Positions 28,599 to 37,826 of a stretch of DNA of 64,000 nt are shown here, piece after piece. How positions within the stretch are numbered: position 1 is the stretch's first letter; the number at the start of each line of letters is the position of its first letter. The notes under the pieces are model-generated. The model searched no databases. It had not been told where the DNA came from and worked only from the letters and a program-made list of their open reading frames with translations. The DNA lies in NCBI RefSeq assembly GCF_002078175.1, contig NZ_MWFK01000001.1, forward strand, positions 2,046,001 through 2,110,000, given 5' to 3'. Made by a program: the position numbers and the translations under genes. Source of the DNA: Streptomyces sp. M41(2017). Its GTDB lineage: Bacteria; Actinomycetota; Actinomycetes; Streptomycetales; Streptomycetaceae.

Positions 28599-29045
28599 TC
28601 AGGCAGCGACGACCTCGACGTTGACCTTGGCGGCAACCTCGGGGTGCAGACGCACGGACGTCTCGTGGGCGCCCAGGGTCTTGATGGGCGAGCCCAGCTC
28701 GATGCGGCGCTTGTCGACCTCGGGGCCACCGGAAGCCTTGATCGCCGAAGCGACGTCGGCCGGGGTGACGGAACCGAAGAGACGACCGGCGTCGCCGGAG
28801 CGAACGGCCAGGCGGACCTTGACACCTTCGAGGCGGGCCTTGATCTCGTTGGCCTGCTCGATGGTGGCGATCTCGTGGATCTTGCGAGCACGACGAATCT
28901 GCTCGACGTCCTTCTCGCCGCCCTTGGTCCAGCGGATCGCAAAGTTCCGCGGGATCAGGTAGTTGCGAGCGTAGCCGTCCTTGACGTCGACGACGTCGCC
29001 CGCGGCACCGAGGCCGGAGACCTCGTGGGTGAGGATGATCTTCAT
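28599..29045 (-). CDS. rplI: Ribosomal protein bL9
   Basis: A 148-residue 50S subunit protein. The N-terminal domain [20 protein letters not shown], then [13 protein letters not shown], binds 23S rRNA; a long helix (about 45-75) leads to the C-terminal domain. The length is normal. It is the last gene of the rpsF-ssb-rpsR-rplI operon, 18 bases after rpsR, and is followed by a strong terminator. Confidence 0.97.
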   Translation of the reverse strand: MKIILTHEVSGLGAAGDVVDVKDGYARNYLIPRNFAIRWTKGGEKDVEQIRRARKIHEIATIEQANEIKARLEGVKVRLAVRSGDAGRLFGSVTPADVASAIKASGGPEVDKRRIELGSPIKTLGAHETSVRLHPEVAAKVNVEVVAA

Positions 29046-29063
29046 TTGTCGGTCACCCTTCCC

Positions 29064-29300
29064 TTATCGCGCGGTGGACGTGTAGGGCAGCAGCGCCATC
29101 TCACGGCTGTTCTTCACAGCCGTGGCGACGTCACGCTGGTGCTGCGTGCAGTTGCCGGTCACGCGGCGGGCACGGATCTTGCCGCGGTCGGAAATGAACT
29201 TCCGCAGCATGTTCGTGTCCTTGTAGTCCACGTACGTGACCTTGTCCTTGCAGAAAGCGCAGACCTTCTTCTTCGGCTTGCGCACAGGCGGCTTCGCCAT
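29064..29300 (-). CDS. rpsR: Ribosomal protein bS18, cysteine-containing form
   Basis: A 78-residue 30S protein that contacts bS6. It begins [20 protein letters not shown] and contains IDYKDT-like [19 protein letters not shown]. The CAFC pair near the N-terminus and the NCTQHQ pair later form a likely zinc site, so this is the zinc-containing (C+) type. Actinobacteria often have a second, zinc-free copy elsewhere, used when zinc is scarce. It sits between ssb and rplI in the usual operon. Confidence 0.96.
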   Translation of the reverse strand: MAKPPVRKPKKKVCAFCKDKVTYVDYKDTNMLRKFISDRGKIRARRVTGNCTQHQRDVATAVKNSREMALLPYTSTAR

Positions 29301-29357
29301 GGTGTATCTCCTGTGTGATCAAGAAGTGGGGGTACGACCCACCCTCGGCCCGAGGGC

Positions 29358-29963
29358 CTAGAAGGGGGGCTCGTCCGAGTAGCCGCCGCCGGAACCGCCG
29401 GCACCGCCGGAGTTTCCGCCCCAGCCGCCACCGCCACCGCCGCCGCCCTGGTTGCCACCGGCGGGAGCGCCGGTCGCCCAGGGGTCGTCGGCGGGAGCGC
29501 CGCCGCCCTGCGGAGCGCCGCCGGAGCCACCGCCCCAGCCACCGCCCTGCTGGCCGCCGCCACCGCCGTAACCACCCTGGCCGCCCTGGCCACTTCGACC
29601 CGTGGTCTTCGTGACCTTGGCCGTGGCGTTCTTCAGGCTGGCGCCGACTTCCTCGACGTCCAGCTCGTAGACCGTGCGCTTGACGCCCTCACGGTCCTCG
29701 TAGGACCGCTGCTTCAGCCGGCCCTGCACGATGACGCGCATGCCTCGCTGGAGCGACTCTGCGACGTTCTCCGCCGCCTGACGCCAGACCGAGCAGGTCA
29801 GGAACAGGCTCTCGCCGTCCTTCCACTCGTTGGTCTGACGGTCGAAGGTGCGGGGAGTGGACGCGACACGGAACTTCGCGACCGCCGCACCGGAAGGGGT
29901 GAAGCGCAGCTCGGGGTCGTCGACAAGATTGCCGACAACCGTGATGACGGTCTCGCCTGCCAT
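29358..29963 (-). CDS. ssb: Single-stranded DNA-binding protein
   Basis: A 201-residue SSB. The OB fold spans residues 1-110 ([20 protein letters not shown], then [13 protein letters not shown] [16 protein letters not shown]). A Gly-rich linker (about 122-192) with repeated GGGGG runs leads to the acidic tip SDEPPF that binds replication and repair partners. It coats single strands at forks. This is the major SSB, lying between rpsF and rpsR as in most bacteria. Confidence 0.96.
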   Translation of the reverse strand: MAGETVITVVGNLVDDPELRFTPSGAAVAKFRVASTPRTFDRQTNEWKDGESLFLTCSVWRQAAENVAESLQRGMRVIVQGRLKQRSYEDREGVKRTVYELDVEEVGASLKNATAKVTKTTGRSGQGGQGGYGGGGGQQGGGWGGGSGGAPQGGGAPADDPWATGAPAGGNQGGGGGGGGWGGNSGGAGGSGGGYSDEPPF

Positions 29964-30039
29964 GGGGGTACCTCTCGGCGGGTTTGCTGCTGGCTGCTGG
30001 TGCTGCTACTCGATGCCCGAGATCAGCTGAGCTGGAAGC

Positions 30040-30330
30040 TCAGTGGGTCTCGGGACGGAGGACCTTGGTCCGGAGGACCGACTCGTTCAGGTTCATCTGG
30101 CGGTCGAGCTCCTTGACGACCGCAGGCTCGGCCTGCAGGTCGATGACCGAGTAGATGCCCTCGGGCTTCTTCTTGATCTCGTACGAGAGACGACGACGGC
30201 CCCAGGTGTCGACCTTTTCGACCTTTCCGGCGCCCTCACGGACGACGGAGAGGAAGTTCTCGATCAGGGGGGCGACAGCGCGCTCCTCCAGATCGGGGTC
30301 GAGGATGACCATCACTTCGTAGTGACGCAT
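30040..30330 (-). CDS. rpsF: Ribosomal protein bS6
   Basis: A 96-residue 30S protein beginning [19 protein letters not shown], with [19 protein letters not shown] typical of bS6. It pairs with bS18, encoded two genes downstream. The ATG at 30330 follows GGAGGTGGG and gives the normal length; the longer frame to 30492 is not supported. It heads the four-gene operon on the minus strand, divergent from a small membrane protein gene. Confidence 0.96.
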   Translation of the reverse strand: MRHYEVMVILDPDLEERAVAPLIENFLSVVREGAGKVEKVDTWGRRRLSYEIKKKPEGIYSVIDLQAEPAVVKELDRQMNLNESVLRTKVLRPETH

Positions 30331-30563
30331 GTGGAACCCACCTCCTTTGGACTCAGCGGCCACGGTCGTTCCGTGGCAGGAGGGTTGTGATGCGTACGCA
30401 ACGGTATCGGCCGCCACTGACAATCGGGGTCCCCGTCGGTGAAACCGAGCGGCAATCCCTGTCGTGACCTGGCCATGAGCCTGGGCAGACACCGGTGCAG
30501 ACGGTACAGACTACCTGCACCCTGCCTTCCGGTTGAAATCCGACCGGGTTGACCCCCAGTCTG

Positions 30564-30580
30564 TACACATCGGGTGTGTA
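30564..30580. promoter_or_regulatory. Short inverted repeat before the small membrane protein gene
   Basis: TACACA (30564-30569) and TGTGTA (30575-30580) separated by TCGGG, 39 bases before the ATG at 30619. It may be an operator; no regulator is known. Confidence 0.3.
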
Positions 30581-30618
30581 TGGCGCTACGATGCGCCGCC
30601 TTCCGCAGGAGGTGCCTT

Positions 30619-30930
30619 ATGGCACAGGTATTGCGACCGAACACCACCGGCTCACTCTTCGCCACGGACGGCAAGCCTCATCCCCTCCAGGACACCTTGC
30701 TCGCGGTCACGCTGGTGCTCGGGATTCTGGCGTTCGTCACGTCGATGTTCCACAGCCTCCATCTGGTCAGCTCGTGGGCCGGCCTCGTCGGGATCCTCAC
30801 CGGCGCCTACGGGCAGTTCATCTCCGTGACGACCCGGGAGCGCTTCGGACTGATCCTGGGACTCGGTCTCGCGGGGGTCGGTTTCTACCTCGGTCTGGCC
30901 CATGGCGGCCTCTTCGGTGGGACGTTCTGA
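30619..30930 (+). CDS. Small conserved membrane protein
   Basis: A 103-residue protein with three hydrophobic segments (about 27-48, 55-72 and 80-100; LLAVTLVLGILAFVTSMFHS, LGLGLAGVGFYLGLAHGGLF). No family function is recognised. The ATG at 30619 follows AGGAGG by 6 bases, fixing the start. It is divergent from rpsF and lies 163 bases before femX on the same strand. Confidence 0.72.
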   Translation: MAQVLRPNTTGSLFATDGKPHPLQDTLLAVTLVLGILAFVTSMFHSLHLVSSWAGLVGILTGAYGQFISVTTRERFGLILGLGLAGVGFYLGLAHGGLFGGTF

Positions 30931-31093
30931 GTCGAACGTCCGTTTTCCCCTGACCCCGGGACGCTCCACGCTCTCTTCCCGGGGCTCAGGTTCCATACGG
31001 CCAGACGGGGCGCTCGCAGGGCGCAGTAGGCTTCGGCGCGAGAGCCGGAGCCCTTGTACCCATGGGGACACACCAGCCCGAGGAGCGCCCCTA

Positions 31094-32215
31094 ATGAGCC
31101 TGACCCTGAGGACCATCAGCCGTGAGCAGCATCTGGCGTACATCCAGAGCCTGCCCGCGGCCAGTCACATGCAGGTCCCCGCATGGGCAGACGTAAAGGC
31201 CGAATGGCGCTCCGAGAACCTCGGGTGGTTCGACGACCGGACCGGCGAGATGGTCGGCGCGGGCCTGGTGCTCTACCGCCAGCTGCCCAAGATCAAGCGT
31301 TACCTGGCCTACCTTCCCGAGGGCCCGGTCATCAACTGGTTCGCGCCGAACCTGGACGACTGGCTGCAGCCGATGCTCGCGCACCTCAAGCAGCAGGGCG
31401 CCTTCTCCGTGAAGATGGGCCCGCCGGTGATCATCCGGCGCTGGGAGGCCACCTCCATCAAGGGCGGCATCCAGAACCCGGACGTGAAGCGTCTGCGCGA
31501 CATCGAGGCCGACTTCATCGAACCGCGCGCCTTCGAGGTGGCCGACAAGCTGCGCCGCATGGGCTGGCAGCAGGGCGAGGACGGCGGCGCCGGCTTCGGT
31601 GACGTCCAGCCCCGCTACGTCTTCCAGGTGCCGCTCGCCAACCGTTCGCTGGAAGAGGTCCACAAGAACTTCAACCAGCTCTGGCGCCGCAACATCAAGA
31701 AGGCCGAGAAGGCCGGCGTCGAGGTCGTCCAGGGTGGCTACCACGACCTGGAGGAGTGGCAGCGGCTCTACGAGATCACCGCGGTCCGCGACCACTTCCG
31801 ACCGCGCCCCCTGTCGTACTTCCAGCGCATGTGGACGGCCCTCAACACTGAGGACCCGAACCGCATGCGGCTGTACTTCGCGCGTCACAACGGCGTGAAC
31901 CTCTCCGCCGCGACGATGCTCGTCGTGGGCGGCCACGTCTGGTACTCCTACGGCGCCTCGGACAACATCGGTCGCGAGGTCCGGCCCTCGAACGCGATGC
32001 AGTGGCGCATGCTGCGCGACTCGTACGCTCTCGGTGCCACGGTCTACGACCTGCGCGGCATCTCCGACTCGCTGGACGAGACCGACCACCTCTTCGGCCT
32101 CATCCAGTTCAAGGTGGGCACCGGCGGCGAAGCCGCCGAGTACCTCGGCGAGTGGGACTTTCCCCTCAACAAGCTGCTCCACAAGGCGCTCGACATCTAC
32201 ATGTCGCGCCGCTGA
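31094..32215 (+). CDS. femX: FemX-type lipid II aminoacyltransferase
   Basis: A 373-residue member of the FemXAB peptidoglycan-bridge family (two GNAT-like folds). It begins MSLTLRTISREQHLAYI and includes SHMQVPAWADVKAEW, LWRRNIKKAEKAGVEV and YSYGASDNIGREVRPSNAMQ. These enzymes transfer glycine from glycyl-tRNA to the diamino acid of lipid II. The S. coelicolor orthologue FemX adds the single glycine of the LL-diaminopimelate bridge and is essential; the role here is inferred by position and sequence. A hairpin terminator follows, so coupling to the alanine-racemase-like gene is partial at best. Confidence 0.88.
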   Translation: MSLTLRTISREQHLAYIQSLPAASHMQVPAWADVKAEWRSENLGWFDDRTGEMVGAGLVLYRQLPKIKRYLAYLPEGPVINWFAPNLDDWLQPMLAHLKQQGAFSVKMGPPVIIRRWEATSIKGGIQNPDVKRLRDIEADFIEPRAFEVADKLRRMGWQQGEDGGAGFGDVQPRYVFQVPLANRSLEEVHKNFNQLWRRNIKKAEKAGVEVVQGGYHDLEEWQRLYEITAVRDHFRPRPLSYFQRMWTALNTEDPNRMRLYFARHNGVNLSAATMLVVGGHVWYSYGASDNIGREVRPSNAMQWRMLRDSYALGATVYDLRGISDSLDETDHLFGLIQFKVGTGGEAAEYLGEWDFPLNKLLHKALDIYMSRR

Positions 32216-32230
32216 GCCGACCCGGAACAC

Positions 32231-32258
32231 GTGCCGGGCCCCCGATCGGGCCCGGCAC
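32231..32258 (+). terminator. Hairpin after femX
   Basis: GTGCCGGGCCC / GGGCCCGGCAC, 11 pairs with a 6-base loop, 15 bases past the stop. Confidence 0.65.
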
Positions 32259-32344
32259 CTCCCCATCGGCCCGAGAAATCAGCGACAATTCGCTTTCGTA
32301 CCTCTGAACACACGGCAGCCACGAGAAAGGTTCCGGGACCGGCC

Positions 32345-33376
32345 ATGGCGCTCACGCTCTACGTCGACACCGCGCGCTGGCGGGCACACCACAAGCAGGT
32401 GTCCGAGCAGTTTCCGGGGCTGGTCCCCGTCTGCAAGGGCAACGGCTACGGCTTCGGCCACGAACGGCTCGCGGACGAGGCCACCCGCCTGGGCTCGGAC
32501 ATCCTCGCCGTGGGCACCACGTACGAGGCCGCCCGGATCAAGGACTGGTTCGGCGGCGATCTCCTGGTGCTGACGCCCTTCAGGCGCGGCGAGGAGCCCG
32601 TGCCGCTGCCCGACCGTGTCATCCGGTCGGTGTCGTCCATCGACGGCGTCTACGGCCTCGTGGGAGCCCGCGTCGTCATCGAGGTCATGTCCTCGATGAA
32701 GCGGCACGGTGTGAGCGAGCAGGACCTGCCGCATCTGCACGCCGCGATCGAGAACGTGCGACTCGAGGGTTTCGCCATCCACCTGCCGCTGGACCGCACA
32801 GACGGCTCGGACGCCGTCGAGGAGGTCATCGGCTGGATGGACCGCCTCCGTGCGGCCCGCCTGCCGCTGCACACGATGTTTGTGAGCCACCTCAAGGCGG
32901 ACGAACTCGCGCGGCTTCAGCAGCAGTTCCCGCAAACCCGCTTCCGCGCCCGCATCGGCACGCGGCTGTGGCTGGGGGACCACGAGGCGACCGAGTACCG
33001 CGGAGCCGTTCTGGACGTCACGCGCGTCTCCAAGGGCGACCGCTTCGGCTACCGGCAGCAGAAGGCCGCCTCGGACGGCTGGCTCGTCGTCGTGGCGGGC
33101 GGTACGTCGCACGGAGTGGGCCTGGAAGCCCCCAAGGCGCTGCACGGCGTCATGCCGCGTGCCAAGGGCGTCGCGCGCGCCGGCCTGGCCACGGTGAACC
33201 GCAACCTCGCGCCGTTCGTCTGGGCGGGCAAGCAGCGCTGGTTCGCGGAGCCCCCGCACATGCAGGTGTCGATCCTCTTCGTGCCCTCCGACGCCTCGGA
33301 GCCGAAGGTCGGTGACGAGCTCGTCGCGCACCTTCGGCACACTACGACGCAGTACGACCGGGTCGTCGAGCGCTGA
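32345..33376 (+). CDS. Alanine-racemase-like PLP protein
   Basis: A 343-residue fold type III PLP protein. The PLP lysine region VCKGNGYGFGHERLADEA parallels VKANAYGHG of alanine racemases, and a C-domain tyrosine occurs in GDRFGYRQQKAA, followed by VVVAGGTSHGVGLEAP. Overall similarity is moderate and the second domain is short, so the activity could be racemization of another amino acid. The ATG at 32345 is chosen over an upstream start at 32231 that lies in the femX terminator. It sits between femX and a membrane glycosyltransferase, which suggests a cell-wall role. Confidence 0.75.
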   Translation: MALTLYVDTARWRAHHKQVSEQFPGLVPVCKGNGYGFGHERLADEATRLGSDILAVGTTYEAARIKDWFGGDLLVLTPFRRGEEPVPLPDRVIRSVSSIDGVYGLVGARVVIEVMSSMKRHGVSEQDLPHLHAAIENVRLEGFAIHLPLDRTDGSDAVEEVIGWMDRLRAARLPLHTMFVSHLKADELARLQQQFPQTRFRARIGTRLWLGDHEATEYRGAVLDVTRVSKGDRFGYRQQKAASDGWLVVVAGGTSHGVGLEAPKALHGVMPRAKGVARAGLATVNRNLAPFVWAGKQRWFAEPPHMQVSILFVPSDASEPKVGDELVAHLRHTTTQYDRVVER

Positions 33377-33408
33377 CAGCGGGATCGGTTGCTATCACTC
33401 CGACTCAT

Positions 33409-33447
33409 GTGAAAGGCCGTACACGGGCTCCGTGTACGGCCTTTCAC
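33409..33447. terminator. Bidirectional terminator between convergent genes
   Basis: GTGAAAGGCCGTACACGG / CCGTGTACGGCCTTTCAC, 18 perfect pairs with loop GCT, between the convergent ends at 33376 and 33479. Confidence 0.88.
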
Positions 33448-33478
33448 CTGCCCTCTCGACCCTCCCGGGTCTGTTCGC

Positions 33479-34987
33479 TCAGAGCGAACCACCTTCGGGA
33501 GGTCCGCTCCGGGCACCCCATTCGACCGGAGGCTGACCGTCGAAGTGCGCCGCATGCCGCGGCGGGTGGGCCGCGGCGCCCAGGACGAACACGTCCTCGG
33601 CGCCGTCCAGGATCCCGCCAGAGGGATCGTCGTCTCCGGCCCGCCGCACCACGTCGCGTTCGGGCATGAAGATGTCCCGGATCACCACCGCGCAGAGGTA
33701 GAGCGTCCCCAACAGGTGCACGGCGATCGCGACTTGGTACCCGTCGGTCGGTAGACCCTTGTGAGCGTCCCCGCTGGTCGTGTACGCGAGGTACATCCAG
33801 ATCCCCAGGAAGTACGCGACCTCGCACGCCTGCCAGATCAGGAAGTCCCGCCAGCGCGGCCGTGCCAGCGCGGCGAGAGGGACGAGCCAGAGCACGTACT
33901 GCGGCGAGTAGACCTTGTTCGTCAGGATGAAGGCCGCGACGATCAGGAAAGCGAGCTGGGCGAACCGGGGCCGACGGGGTGCGGTGAGCGTGACGGCGCT
34001 CAGGCCCGCGCACAGCAGCAGCATCATGATCAGCGCCCAGGTGTTGGCCGTGTCGGGAGTGATCGTGATCTTCAGCCACTGCGAGATGAACAGAAAGACC
34101 GAGCCGAAGTCGACCCCACGCTCCTGGCTGAAGGTGTAGAACTTCGACCACCCTTCGGGCGCGAAGTACATGACCGGAAGGTTCACCACGAGCCAGGCAC
34201 CGACGGCCCCGAGAAGGGCTGTTCCGAACTCCCGCCACTTGCCGGCCCGCCAGCACAGCAGGAAGAGCGGGCCGAGCACGAGGAACGGATAGAACTTGGC
34301 GGCCGTGGCGAGCCCGACCAGGATGCCGAAGGCCAGCGCGCGTCCCCGCGACCACATCAGCATCGCGGCGGCCAGGAGGGCCACAGCGAGGAGATCCCAG
34401 TTGATGGTGGCCGTGAGCGCGAAGGCGGGCGCGAGGGCCACCAGGAGGCCGTCCCAGGGGCGCCGCCGGTGGGTGCGGGCGGCACACACGGCGATGACTG
34501 CCGCGCACACCATGAGCATCCCCGCGTTGACCATCCAGTAGATCTGCTCCTGGTCCTGGATGCTCCCGCTTCCCGGAGTGAGCCAGGCCGCCACCTCCAT
34601 GAACACGCCGGTCAGTACCGGGTACTCGAGGTAGTCCATGTCGCCGGGGAGCTTGTCGAAGTAGGGCACGAGCCCGTCGGCGAATCCGCGGCCCTGATAG
34701 AGGTGCGGAATGTCCGAGTAGCACGCGTGCGTGTACTGCGAACTGGCTCCGAAGAACCAGCCTCCGTCGTAGCAGGGCAGCTTCTGGACCATGCCGAGGG
34801 CGAACATGCCGATCGCGATCAGGGCGACGACCCGCACGGGCGTCCACCAGGACGTCCCGAGCAGGGCTCGCCGCCCGATGGGACCGCCGATCAGTTCGCT
34901 GCCGCTGGCGGCGACCTCGTCATCCTTGGTCGGCCGCACCAGCTCCGGCTCGTGCGCGCTCACGCGCGTCGTCTCTGCACTGGGCAT
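33479..34987 (-). CDS. Polytopic glycosyltransferase (GT87 / DUF2029 type)
   Basis: A 502-residue membrane protein with about ten to twelve helices. It begins after a polar N-terminus of about 50 residues (VRVVALIAIGMFALGMVQKL). The luminal loop with CYDGGWFFGASSQYTHACYSD and DYLEYPVLTG holds an acidic cluster (YFDKLPGDMDYLEYP) that fits the catalytic region of polyprenol-phosphate-sugar-dependent GT-C mannosyltransferases. The sugar and acceptor are unknown. The ATG at 34987 follows AGG by 9 bases; an ATG three codons upstream is possible. It ends at the terminator shared with the racemase-like gene. Confidence 0.8.
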   Translation of the reverse strand: MPSAETTRVSAHEPELVRPTKDDEVAASGSELIGGPIGRRALLGTSWWTPVRVVALIAIGMFALGMVQKLPCYDGGWFFGASSQYTHACYSDIPHLYQGRGFADGLVPYFDKLPGDMDYLEYPVLTGVFMEVAAWLTPGSGSIQDQEQIYWMVNAGMLMVCAAVIAVCAARTHRRRPWDGLLVALAPAFALTATINWDLLAVALLAAAMLMWSRGRALAFGILVGLATAAKFYPFLVLGPLFLLCWRAGKWREFGTALLGAVGAWLVVNLPVMYFAPEGWSKFYTFSQERGVDFGSVFLFISQWLKITITPDTANTWALIMMLLLCAGLSAVTLTAPRRPRFAQLAFLIVAAFILTNKVYSPQYVLWLVPLAALARPRWRDFLIWQACEVAYFLGIWMYLAYTTSGDAHKGLPTDGYQVAIAVHLLGTLYLCAVVIRDIFMPERDVVRRAGDDDPSGGILDGAEDVFVLGAAAHPPRHAAHFDGQPPVEWGARSGPPEGGSL

Positions 34988-35023
34988 GCCGCACATCCTG
35001 CCGTACGTGTCCAGGAACGCGCT

Positions 35024-35058
35024 GAGGGCCGCCGCACCTAATCGGTGCGGCGGCCCTC
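35024..35058 (-). terminator. Terminator downstream of the PBP gene, abutting parS
   Basis: GAGGGCCGCCGCACC / GGTGCGGCGGCCCTC, 15 perfect pairs with a 5-base loop, 48 bases past the PBP stop. Its outer end touches the parS site at 35059. Confidence 0.8.
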
Positions 35059-35072
35059 GTTTCACGTGAAAC
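35059..35072. other. parS site, first of a pair
   Basis: Perfect parS immediately adjoining the hairpin at 35024-35058, in the gap between the glycosyltransferase start and the PBP stop. Confidence 0.9.
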
Positions 35073-35077
35073 GGTGT

Positions 35078-35091
35078 GTTTCACGTGAAAC
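35078..35091. other. parS site, second of a pair
   Basis: Perfect parS starting 19 bases after the first copy, with symmetry from 35074 to 35095 (arm GTGTGTTTCAC). Confidence 0.9.
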
Positions 35092-35105
35092 ACACACGGT
35101 GACGA

Positions 35106-37826
35106 CTATCCGGTGCCTCCGAAGAGGCCCCCGCCATTGCCGTTGCCTCTGTTGGTCCCGTCAGTCGCGGACTCCGTCGGCGTTGACGTCACGCCTCCGT
35201 CGGTGCCTCCGTTGTCGGTGCCACCGTTGTCCGTCCCGCCGTTGTTGTTGCAGGACCAGTCGAACTTGCCACAGGTCTCACTCGTCGAGGGCGAGGGTGA
35301 CGTGAGCGTGGGGGTCGGCGTCGGGGTCGGCGTCGGGCTCGGCGACTCGCTCTTGCTGACCGTCGGGGTCGGCGTCGGGCTCGGGGTGTCGTTGAGCACC
35401 GTGCCGATCTCTTCGGGCTTCGGGAAGTGTGCCGCCTTCTGTCCCTTGAGAGCCACTTCCATGTAGTCCCGCCAGATCTGCGACGGGAACGAAGCACCGT
35501 GGATGGTCTTCTCGCCACCCGTGCCGTACATCTGCAGGAACTTGCGGTTCTTCTTGGTCTCGTCGTCGTCCAGGCGGTACATGCTGATCGCCGTGGACAG
35601 CTGCGGGGTGTAGCCGACGAACCAGGCGGACTTGTTGCCGTCCGTCGTACCGGTCTTGCCCGCCACCTCGCGGCCCTTCAACTGGGCGTTGGTGCCGGTG
35701 CCCTTCTCGACCACGGTCTTCAGGACGTCGGTGACGTTGTCGGCGACCTTCGAGGTGAAGGCTTCCGTGGTCTTCTCGACGTCGTCGTGCTGGAAGACGT
35801 TGCCGTCCTTGTTCGTGATCTTCTCGACCGAGTACGGGTCACGCTGCTTGCCACTGGCGGCGAACGTGGCGTACGCGCCGGCCATGCGAATCGCGCTCGG
35901 CGACGAGGTACCCAGAGAGAAGGACGGGAACCTGGAGCTGGCGAGACTGGATTCCTTGATGCCAGCTCGCAGAACAGAGTCCTTCACCTTGTCCAGGCCG
36001 ACATCCATGCCCAGTTGCACGTAGGCGGAGTTGACGGACTCGCGCATCGCCTCACGCAAGTCGATCTTGTAGCTGGGCGGGTTGTACGACTGCTGGCCGT
36101 CGTTCTGCTGCAGCCACTCCTTGCCCTTGTCGTCCTGCCAGTCGGTCCCGTTGTAGTCCTTGATCTTCAGCTTGTTCTTGCCGCTGTAGAGACTCTTCGG
36201 GGACACGATGGTGCGGTCGTCCTGGGGCTGGTCCTCCGGCCCGTCAGGATTCCTGGCACCCCAGGTCATGGCCGCCGCGAGAACGAACGGCTTGAACGTG
36301 GAGCCCACCTGAGCACCGGTCTGGTCGGCGTTGTTGGTGAAGTGCTTGGTCGCGTCCGAACCGCCGTAGATGGCCTTGATCGCGCCGGTGGCCGGGTCGA
36401 CGGATGCTCCGCCGAACTGGACGTATTTGTCCGTCTTCGGGCGCAGCTTCTCCTTGATGTTGGCCTTCTGCACCTTCTTCACCGAGGCCTCAAGGGCGTC
36501 GATCTTCGCCTTGTCGAAGGTCGTGTGGATCTCGTAGCCGCCCTGCCGAAGCTTGGTCTCGGTGATTCCGGTCTTGTCGCTGTTGTTCACGATGTACGAG
36601 TTGGCCAGGTCGACCAGATAGCCGATCTGCCCGCCCAGTGCCGCGTTGGACCGCGGGCTCTGGACTTTGGGGAACTTCTCGTACTTGGCGCGTTCTGTCT
36701 GGCTCAGGCGCTCGTCCTTGACTTCTTCGTCGAGGATCCACTTCCAGCGGGCCTCGGCACGCTTGCGGTTGGCCTCCGCCGTGGCGGCGGGGTCGATCGA
36801 CGGTGACCCCGCGGGGTCGTAGTACGTGGCGCCCTTGAGCACGGCTGCCAGGAACGCGCACTGACTCGGGTTCAGCTTTGTGGCTTCCGTGTCGAAGTAC
36901 GCGCGCGCGGCGGCCTGGATGCCGTAGGCGTTACGTCCGTAGTAGGCCGAGTTCAGGTAGCCGGCCATAATGTCTTCCTTCGGCACCGAGGCACCGACCT
37001 TGACGGAGACGAACAGCTCCTTGAACTTGCGGGAGATCGTCTGCGACTGATCGTCCAGCATGGCGTTCTTCACGTACTGCTGGGTGATGGTGGAACCACC
37101 CTGCGTCTGACCGCCCTTGGCCATGTTCACGAAGGCTCGAGCGATACCCATGGGGTCGACACCACTGTCGGACTCGAACGTCTTGTTCTCGGCCGACATC
37201 ACCGCATAGCGCATCTCCTTGGGAATCTGCGCGTACCCGATGATCTGGCGGTTGGTCTCACCGCCCGTCGCGACCATCTGCTCGCCGCTCGCCCAGTAGT
37301 AGACGTTGTTCTGCGCGGTCGCGGTCTTGGCCTCGTCCGGGACACCGACCAGGGCGTACGCGACACCTGCTACCGCGACAAGGCTGCCGCAGAAACCGAT
37401 GAAGAGGCCCGTCACGAGCTTCCAGGACGGCACCCAGCGCGCGGCTCCGTACTTGCCGGCGCGCGGGTAGTCGATGACGCGCTTCTTGGAGGGTTCGGGG
37501 GCGCGGCCACGACCGCGTCCCGGCCCGCCGGGTCCCGGAGGACCACCACGTCGGCCACCCCCGCCTCCAGGGCCGCCGGGGCCGCCACGTCCGGCGCCGT
37601 CGGCGGCACGGCGGCGGCCGCCGCTGCCTTTCTGCGCGGCTCGCCGTGCCTCGGCACGACTTCCGTACGGGCGCTCTTCACCCCCCGACTCGTATGAATC
37701 GGAAGGAGACCCGGTGGCGCCTCGCGGTGCCGCGCGGCGGCCTGCGGACGGGTCGGGCTGACCGCGTCGGGCCGCGGCACGCCCGCCGCCCTGCGGCTGC
37801 GACGGTTTGCGACGGTGCTCGCTCAT
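35106..37826 (-). CDS. Bifunctional class A penicillin-binding protein
   Basis: A 906-residue peptidoglycan synthase. Residues 1-130 are Arg/Gly/Pro rich and cytoplasmic; one membrane helix follows (LVTGLFIGFCGSLVAVAGVA). The GT51 transglycosylase domain has the motifs SAENKTFESDSGVD, GGSTITQQYVKN and GYLNSAYYGRNAYGIQAAA. The transpeptidase domain has STFKPF (SXXK), SVNSAY (SXN) and KTGTTDGN (KTG). The tail of about 80 residues is Thr/Pro/Gly rich (PTPTPT, NGGTDNGGTD). The first GT51 motif reads E-N where most family members have E-D; the glutamate is kept. The ATG at 37826 follows GAGGAG. It is divergent from padR. Confidence 0.93.
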   Translation of the reverse strand: MSEHRRKPSQPQGGGRAAARRGQPDPSAGRRAAPRGATGSPSDSYESGGEERPYGSRAEARRAAQKGSGGRRRAADGAGRGGPGGPGGGGGRRGGPPGPGGPGRGRGRAPEPSKKRVIDYPRAGKYGAARWVPSWKLVTGLFIGFCGSLVAVAGVAYALVGVPDEAKTATAQNNVYYWASGEQMVATGGETNRQIIGYAQIPKEMRYAVMSAENKTFESDSGVDPMGIARAFVNMAKGGQTQGGSTITQQYVKNAMLDDQSQTISRKFKELFVSVKVGASVPKEDIMAGYLNSAYYGRNAYGIQAAARAYFDTEATKLNPSQCAFLAAVLKGATYYDPAGSPSIDPAATAEANRKRAEARWKWILDEEVKDERLSQTERAKYEKFPKVQSPRSNAALGGQIGYLVDLANSYIVNNSDKTGITETKLRQGGYEIHTTFDKAKIDALEASVKKVQKANIKEKLRPKTDKYVQFGGASVDPATGAIKAIYGGSDATKHFTNNADQTGAQVGSTFKPFVLAAAMTWGARNPDGPEDQPQDDRTIVSPKSLYSGKNKLKIKDYNGTDWQDDKGKEWLQQNDGQQSYNPPSYKIDLREAMRESVNSAYVQLGMDVGLDKVKDSVLRAGIKESSLASSRFPSFSLGTSSPSAIRMAGAYATFAASGKQRDPYSVEKITNKDGNVFQHDDVEKTTEAFTSKVADNVTDVLKTVVEKGTGTNAQLKGREVAGKTGTTDGNKSAWFVGYTPQLSTAISMYRLDDDETKKNRKFLQMYGTGGEKTIHGASFPSQIWRDYMEVALKGQKAAHFPKPEEIGTVLNDTPSPTPTPTVSKSESPSPTPTPTPTPTLTSPSPSTSETCGKFDWSCNNNGGTDNGGTDNGGTDGGVTSTPTESATDGTNRGNGNGGGLFGGTG

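Noticed and set aside
33409..33447. Possible parS variant in CATGTGAAAGG
   Set aside because: It matches only half of parS; it is the foot of an 18 bp terminator stem with a different symmetry.
35427..36806. 459-codon open frame antisense to the PBP gene
   Set aside because: Lies wholly within the PBP domains; only frame openness from codon bias.
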